Source of the DNA: Bacillota bacterium
GTDB lineage: Bacteria > Bacillota_E > Sulfobacillia > Sulfobacillales > Sulfobacillaceae
Assembly: GCA_021802375.1 (NCBI GenBank)
Contig: JAKAAL010000055.1
Location: 1-11,994 of the forward strand
Length of the DNA: 11,994 bases
Direction: 5' to 3'
The notes below the pieces were generated by a model. That model worked only from the letters and a program-made list of their open reading frames with translations, was not told where the DNA came from and made no database searches. This document shows positions 8,072 through 11,994 of this stretch, in pieces. The position numbers were made by a program, and so were the translations under genes. Numbering within the stretch: the first letter of the stretch is position 1; each line of letters starts with the position of its first letter.

Positions 8072-8673
8072 CGCCAGCGGTATGGGGTGGCCGCTCCGAA
8101 GCCAATGTGGGGGAGGCGTCGCCCAGTGACCTGGTGGTCCCGTTGCAAGAGATTAACGGTGAGGAGCAAAAACCCGGCATGGGAAACCACGGCCATCCGA
8201 GTGCCGGGTGCCCGAGCATCCTTAACCAGTTGAATCGCCGCCCTGGCGCGCCGTGTCGACAGGGTTTTGCCTTCGGGCTCTTGGTCCAAAAACCAGTGGT
8301 ACCGAAGATAACTCCACCACACCTCCTGGGGCCAACGGCCCCGGAGAAATCGTGTCGTGGGTGCCGGTAGCCGTACCGGAATTTCCCGTAACAACGGGCT
8401 CACGATGACGTCGCGACCGCGGGCAAAGAGATGGGCGGTGGCTAGCGCTCGGGGCAGATCCGAGGCCACGACGATGTCCGGACGCGGGTAATCGGCATAG
8501 CAAGTTATAAGACGCAAGCGCTCGACTTCCGATATCCCTGCCTCATCGTAGGCGTCCAAAAATTGATTAAATTGGTCACGATCCATAAAAACAGGATTAT
8601 GGGGTACGTCAGGACGACCGTGCCGCATAACCCAGAAGGTTTCTGGCTCCATCATAACTAACAAGGTACTCAT
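8047..8673 (-). CDS. Histidine phosphatase family protein (phosphoglycerate mutase-like)
   Basis: This 208-residue protein belongs to the histidine phosphatase superfamily, whose members transfer phosphate through a phospho-histidine. From the ATG at 8673, the visible signature residues are Arg17-His18-Gly19 in VMRHGRPD (His18 is the expected nucleophile), Arg75 in SDLPRALATA, Glu97 in LLREI as likely proton donor, and His165 in VVSHAGF. There is no signal peptide, so it is probably cytoplasmic. The substrate cannot be read from the sequence. The Trp/Arg-rich middle (WPQEVWWSYLRYHW) is not typical of phosphoglycerate mutases. The start is uncertain: TTG at 8691, or ATGs at 8673, 8655 and 8652, all in frame; none has a well-spaced ribosome site. 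It is the last gene of the peptide-transporter operon and starts right after dppC. Its end overlaps ysxC tail to tail. Confidence 0.85.
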   Translation of the reverse strand: MSTLLVMMEPETFWVMRHGRPDVPHNPVFMDRDQFNQFLDAYDEAGISEVERLRLITCYADYPRPDIVVASDLPRALATAHLFARGRDVIVSPLLREIPVRLPAPTTRFLRGRWPQEVWWSYLRYHWFLDQEPEGKTLSTRRARAAIQLVKDARAPGTRMAVVSHAGFLLLTVNLLQRDHQVTGRRLPHIGFGAATPYRWRYSVSPNP

Positions 8674-8696
8674 TTGATACAATGGCGTCAAGCCAC

Positions 8697-9635
8697 CTAC
8701 CCAATTCGTTGCATGCCCGCCGTGGACCGTGGGTCCAGGGCGTCCCGAAGGGCATCTCCCACAAAGTTAATGGCCACCACCGCGATGGTAATCACAAGAC
8801 CTGGGGCGAGAATGAGGAGGGGATGGGTGACGATATAGCTTTCTGCGGAATCGAGCATGTTACCCCACGACGGAATTTGCGGCTGCAAGCCAAATCCTAA
8901 AAAGTCCAGGGAGGCTTCCGCCAACATGGCTCCCGCTACGCCGAATGCCGCAGAGACCCATACCGGCGCCATGGCGCCCGGAAGCACATGCTTAAACAAA
9001 ATGCGCCGGGTGCTGGCCCCTTGAGCTCGGGCCGCCTCGACATACTCGTTGGTTTTTAACGAGAGTACCTGCGAGCGAACGATACGAGATAATCCGGTCC
9101 AGCCGAATAGGCCCAGATAAAGAATCATGAGCCCTACAGATGCGTTGGAACCCGTCAAATTCAACACAATCAAGAGCAGGAAGATGGCCGGAAAGGACAT
9201 CACCAAGTCCACAAAGCGCATCATGAGTCGGTCCCAGATGCCGCCCAAATAGCCGGCCGTAGCACCGTAGACCACGCCGATTGAGGTGGCAATGATCATG
9301 GACAGGAACCCGACCAGAAAGGAAATCCGGCCCCCATACATGAGACGAGCCAATACGTCTCGGCCCAATTCATCGGTGCCCAACGGATGTGCCGCACTCG
9401 GTGGCAGTAGCACCTGTGTTAAGTTCGGGCTGGTGGGGCTATAGGGTGTTAAAAACGGGGCAAAAATCGCCACTAAAAGTAAAAAGACCAGAATACCAAG
9501 TCCAATGAGGGCCAGTTTATGGCGGGCAAAGCGGCGCCAAAATCGACGTAACCCAGACGGTCCGCTATCCCCCATGGGATCGGCTTCTAGTTCCCCTTCA
9601 AGCGGTGGCAAATTTGCGGTGGCCAAAACCCTCAC
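8697..9635 (-). CDS. dppC: Peptide/nickel-type ABC transporter permease, DppC/OppC family
   Basis: This is the second inner-membrane permease of a family-5 peptide or nickel importer. It has 312 residues. A charged cytoplasmic N-terminus of about 40 residues precedes the first membrane helix (about 41-62). The DppC/OppC hallmark HPLGTDELGRDVLARLMYGG follows at 83-102. The EAA loop that contacts the ATPase is at about 197-222 (EYVEAARAQGASTRRILFKH), and several helices lead to the LDPR-type C-terminus. The assigned GTG start is five bases after the dppB stop. A TTG at 9626, preceded by GAGGTGAGG, or an ATG at 9575 are alternative starts. The substrate cannot be read from a permease alone; short peptides are the usual guess. 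Confidence 0.92.
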   Translation of the reverse strand: MRVLATANLPPLEGELEADPMGDSGPSGLRRFWRRFARHKLALIGLGILVFLLLVAIFAPFLTPYSPTSPNLTQVLLPPSAAHPLGTDELGRDVLARLMYGGRISFLVGFLSMIIATSIGVVYGATAGYLGGIWDRLMMRFVDLVMSFPAIFLLLIVLNLTGSNASVGLMILYLGLFGWTGLSRIVRSQVLSLKTNEYVEAARAQGASTRRILFKHVLPGAMAPVWVSAAFGVAGAMLAEASLDFLGFGLQPQIPSWGNMLDSAESYIVTHPLLILAPGLVITIAVVAINFVGDALRDALDPRSTAGMQRIG

Positions 9636-9640
9636 CTCAC

Positions 9641-10594
9641 TTAGTTATATTGGATACGCGGATCTAACAAGCCATAGGCCAGGTCGGCCAATAGATTGCC
9701 GAGGATTAATAATGCGGCGCTGATCAGCAGGGCCGCCATTTGAATCGGGTAATCGCGGTCGTTTAACGACGTGAGAAACAGTCGGCCCATGCCGGGCCAG
9801 GCAAAAATTTCTTCGGTAATGACGGCGCCGCCAAAGAAAGCCGGAAGGTCCATCCCAATGATGGTGACAATGGGCAACAACGCATTTTTTAAAGCGTGTT
9901 TAAGAATGACGGTGCGTTCTTTGAGTCCTTTAGCCTTCGCGGTCCGAATGTAATCTTGGCGCACGACCTCAAGCAATCCCGAGCGCATGAATCGACTCCA
10001 TCCGGCTAGACTCCCCAGACCCAGCACCGTCGTGGGCAAGATCAGGTGACGGATGAGTTCCAAAAAAGACGGGGGATAGAATTCCGAATACATGCCAGCT
10101 ACCGGTAGCCACCCCAGTTTTACGGCAAAAACCATTTGCAATAAGAGGCCGAAGAAAAAGCTCGGCATGGCCCACGCAAAGAACGATCCGAACGAGAACG
10201 AGTAATCAAACAGGGAATACTGGTGCGTGGCCGAGTAGATGCCAAGCGGAATCCCGAGCGTGAGGGAGACCAAAAAGGCGGCCCCCATTAAAATAAGCGT
10301 GTTTGGGAGGCGCTCACCGATGAGTTGGATAACCGGTTGACCACTAAAGTAGCTATATCCCCAGTTTCCGTGCAGTAAAGACCAAAGCCATTTAAAATAG
10401 CGGACGTACCAGGGCTGATCCAATCCGAGTTGCTTGGCGAGCACGGCAATTTGTGACTGGGTGACATGGGGGTTGTGTAAATATACCGCGAGAGGGCCAC
10501 CCGGAGTCAAATTCATAATGAAATAGGTCACGATGGTGACCAAAAACAATAAGGGAATGGCTTCTAAAAACCGTTGCAACGAGTATTTTGCCAC
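9641..10594 (-). CDS. dppB: Peptide/nickel-type ABC transporter permease, DppB/OppB family
   Basis: This is the first permease subunit of the importer and pairs with the DppC-like protein to form the membrane channel. The 317 residues start with a membrane helix (about 9-29) leading into NLTPGGP, a DppB/OppB signature. Further helices lie near 100-122, 133-160, 183-199, 238-262 and 284-309. The EAA coupling loop is at about 214-236 (DYIRTAKAKGLKERTVILKH). The C-terminus YGLLDPRIQY is typical of the family. The GTG start at 10594 has an excellent ribosome site, AAGGAGGT, five bases upstream. It lies five bases before dppC and 82 after the binding-protein gene, with a hairpin in that gap. The gene symbol marks family membership; dipeptide specificity is not shown. 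Confidence 0.93.
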   Translation of the reverse strand: MAKYSLQRFLEAIPLLFLVTIVTYFIMNLTPGGPLAVYLHNPHVTQSQIAVLAKQLGLDQPWYVRYFKWLWSLLHGNWGYSYFSGQPVIQLIGERLPNTLILMGAAFLVSLTLGIPLGIYSATHQYSLFDYSFSFGSFFAWAMPSFFFGLLLQMVFAVKLGWLPVAGMYSEFYPPSFLELIRHLILPTTVLGLGSLAGWSRFMRSGLLEVVRQDYIRTAKAKGLKERTVILKHALKNALLPIVTIIGMDLPAFFGGAVITEEIFAWPGMGRLFLTSLNDRDYPIQMAALLISAALLILGNLLADLAYGLLDPRIQYN

Positions 10595-10599
10595 GGTGA

Positions 10600-10607
10600 A
10601 CCTCCTT
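10600..10607 (-). promoter_or_regulatory. Ribosome binding site of dppB
   Basis: Read on the minus strand this is AAGGAGGT, a near-perfect Shine-Dalgarno, five bases before the GTG at 10594. It sets that GTG as the start in the absence of a nearby ATG. Confidence 0.88.
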
Positions 10608-10617
10608 TCAAGAGTAT

Positions 10618-10645
10618 TGAGGGCGACCCCTAGGCATCGCCCTCA
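10618..10645 (-). repeat. Intercistronic stem-loop between the binding-protein gene and dppB
   Basis: TGAGGGCGA (10618-10626) and TCGCCCTCA (10637-10645) form a perfect 9-bp stem with a 10-base loop. It sits 31 bases after the binding-protein stop and 10 bases before the dppB ribosome site. No U-tract follows on the minus strand. Such hairpins between a binding protein and its permeases commonly protect the upstream message or partly stop transcription, giving excess binding protein. That role here is inferred from position. Confidence 0.65.
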
Positions 10646-10676
10646 GACACCTCTTGCATTACGTGATTGGGGGGCC

Positions 10677-11994
10677 CTAGTTTAAGGACCAGTCCCACAC
10701 CGGAGACGTGCCGAACGTGGTTTGCACGTAACCGTGCAAATTCTTCGAAACCGCTGTATCCGTCTTGTACCAGAACAAGAATATAATGGGTAACGTCTTC
10801 TGTTCCAGGAGTTGAATCTTGTCGTAGACCTTACGCCGTGCCGGACGGCTTGACAAGGTCACACCTTGAGCCTGCAGCGCGTCCATTTGGGGGTTCACAT
10901 AGCGCTCCCCGTTTTCTTGCGGCGATGGTTGTAACGGACTCTTGGGAACATACTTAGAGTTGAAGTCGATGGTGTCATCGGGAAACACGCCTTGGCCCCA
11001 GGAGAAGATCAGCGCTTCATCTTTTCCGTTTACCTGGGGGCCGGGGTTTTGCGGGGTCCCGTTGCCAAACACAATCGACCACCCTGCGGTGTGTACCGGA
11101 GCGTAGACGCCAATCTTTTCCCAGTCTTGCGAGACGACTTGAGCAATGTCGGTTTCGCTGTGTGAGGTAGCCCCGGCCCAAATCGGAATCTTCAGCTCTT
11201 GGCCGTTTTTATAAAGCCACCCGCCAGCACCCTTGGTGAAGCCTTGGGAGGCCAACAGCTGCTTGGCTTTAGTCAGGCTAAAGGTGCGGTGGGGGACATT
11301 CGGGTCATAGAAATACCCACCGGGAACCTGGTCGCCATGCGCCACCACGGCTTGCCCCCGCATGATGCTGGTTACAATTTGTTGTTTGGGTGTGGCATAG
11401 TCGAGAGCGCGTCGGACCACCACGTTCTTGAGGAAATTGTTCTCGTCCAACTGAATCAGGTCATAGGTGGCACCGAGGGGTTTAATAATATTAAAATGCT
11501 TGGTCAAGGTGCCAACCTGAGAAATGTCTGCCGAAGGAATGCCGCCCATGGTGAGTTTGCCGGTGGCCAGCATGTTAAATTGCGTGTTAGTGTTCGGCAC
11601 CACTTGCACGATGATTTTCTTGATGTGTACCGGCGGTCCCCACCAATGCGGGTTCGGGGCAAAGGTAAGCTGCTGGTCGGTGACCCACTTGGTCATGACG
11701 TAGGGGCCAGAAACCACCGGGGTACCTTTGTCGTAGATGCCATGGTTAATCTGGTTGACGGTCCACTTATCAAAGATGTGCTTAGGGACAATGGTGGTAC
11801 CGCCGACCGTGGAATAAAACGGTGCATAGGGTTGGCTTAGTTGAAATACGACTTTGTGGGGGCCTTCGGCCACCACGTTCTTGACGTAATTCCAACCGGT
11901 ATTGTAGAGGATCTGTATTTTCGGGTTGGTCATGTAGTGCCAAGTGTAGATGATGTCGGCCGACGTAATCGGTTTGCCATCAGACCAGGTGGCT
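10677..11994 (-). CDS. dppA: Peptide ABC transporter substrate-binding protein, family 5 (5' end cut by window)
   Basis: This extracellular binding protein captures a peptide-like ligand and delivers it to the permeases. The frame is open through the window edge, so the start, the signal peptide and perhaps the first ~100 residues are missing; about 439 residues are visible. The first visible stretch, TWSDGKPITSADIIYTWHYM, is a family-5 (DppA/OppA/NikA) hallmark. Further family-like stretches are FAPNPHWWGPP, VVRRALDYATPK around the hinge, and a Trp-rich C-terminus. The ATG at 11933 is internal and not the real start. The order binding protein-DppB-DppC is standard for these importers. The ligand cannot be decided from the sequence; OppA, NikA or another family-5 specificity is equally possible. 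Its promoter lies outside the window. Confidence 0.92.
   Translation of the reverse strand, partial: ATWSDGKPITSADIIYTWHYMTNPKIQILYNTGWNYVKNVVAEGPHKVVFQLSQPYAPFYSTVGGTTIVPKHIFDKWTVNQINHGIYDKGTPVVSGPYVMTKWVTDQQLTFAPNPHWWGPPVHIKKIIVQVVPNTNTQFNMLATGKLTMGGIPSADISQVGTLTKHFNIIKPLGATYDLIQLDENNFLKNVVVRRALDYATPKQQIVTSIMRGQAVVAHGDQVPGGYFYDPNVPHRTFSLTKAKQLLASQGFTKGAGGWLYKNGQELKIPIWAGATSHSETDIAQVVSQDWEKIGVYAPVHTAGWSIVFGNGTPQNPGPQVNGKDEALIFSWGQGVFPDDTIDFNSKYVPKSPLQPSPQENGERYVNPQMDALQAQGVTLSSRPARRKVYDKIQLLEQKTLPIIFLFWYKTDTAVSKNLHGYVQTTFGTSPVWDWSLN

Noticed and set aside
8076..8095. Possible terminator at the convergent junction
   Set aside because: The stem is only 5 bp with a 10-base loop and no T-run on either strand.
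11199..11840. 213-codon open frame on the + strand
   Set aside because: It lies wholly opposite the substrate-binding protein gene, whose protein has clear family-5 motifs. The frame resembles no family I know and has no ribosome site I could see.

Overview
The window looks like a chromosomal segment from a Gram-positive, probably spore-forming Firmicute. The main reason is the tandem lonB-lonA pair: LonB, with an N-terminal membrane anchor, is typical of endospore formers. The order tig-clpP-clpX-lonB-lonA-ysxC is a Firmicute arrangement. Moderate GC, frequent GTG/TTG starts and GGAGG-type ribosome sites fit this. A Sulfobacillus-like lineage is my guess from overall protein character, not proven by the sequence.

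Positions 1-8071 (+ strand) hold a protein-quality-control cluster. It runs from a 5'-truncated trigger factor through ClpP, ClpX, LonB and LonA to the ribosome-assembly GTPase YsxC/EngB. Spacing and signals suggest at least three transcription units. tig-clpP-clpX are closely packed and end in a strong intrinsic terminator (3189-3231). lonB has its own 150-base leader with a sigma-F-like -10 element. lonA-ysxC follow a hairpin and an extended -10 promoter, and the two genes overlap by 14 bases. Trigger factor folds nascent chains, ClpXP and the two Lon proteases degrade damaged or regulatory proteins, and YsxC supports 50S assembly.

Positions 8047-11994 (- strand) hold a convergent operon for a family-5 peptide/nickel-type ABC importer. 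In its reading direction the order is a 5'-truncated solute-binding protein, then DppB-like and DppC-like permeases, then a histidine phosphatase-family protein. A 9-bp hairpin separates the binding-protein gene from the permease genes. No ABC ATPase gene lies in the window. The two converging units overlap by 25 bases at their 3' ends with no visible terminator.

Most of the window is conserved housekeeping sequence. I see no RNA gene, CRISPR array, insertion sequence or clearly new multi-gene system. Points worth a second look are the divergent ClpP handle region, the non-canonical YsxC G4 motif, the possible forespore promoter of lonB, the antisense 3' overlap and the phosphatase attached to the transporter operon. 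There is no gene-free stretch longer than 300 bases.
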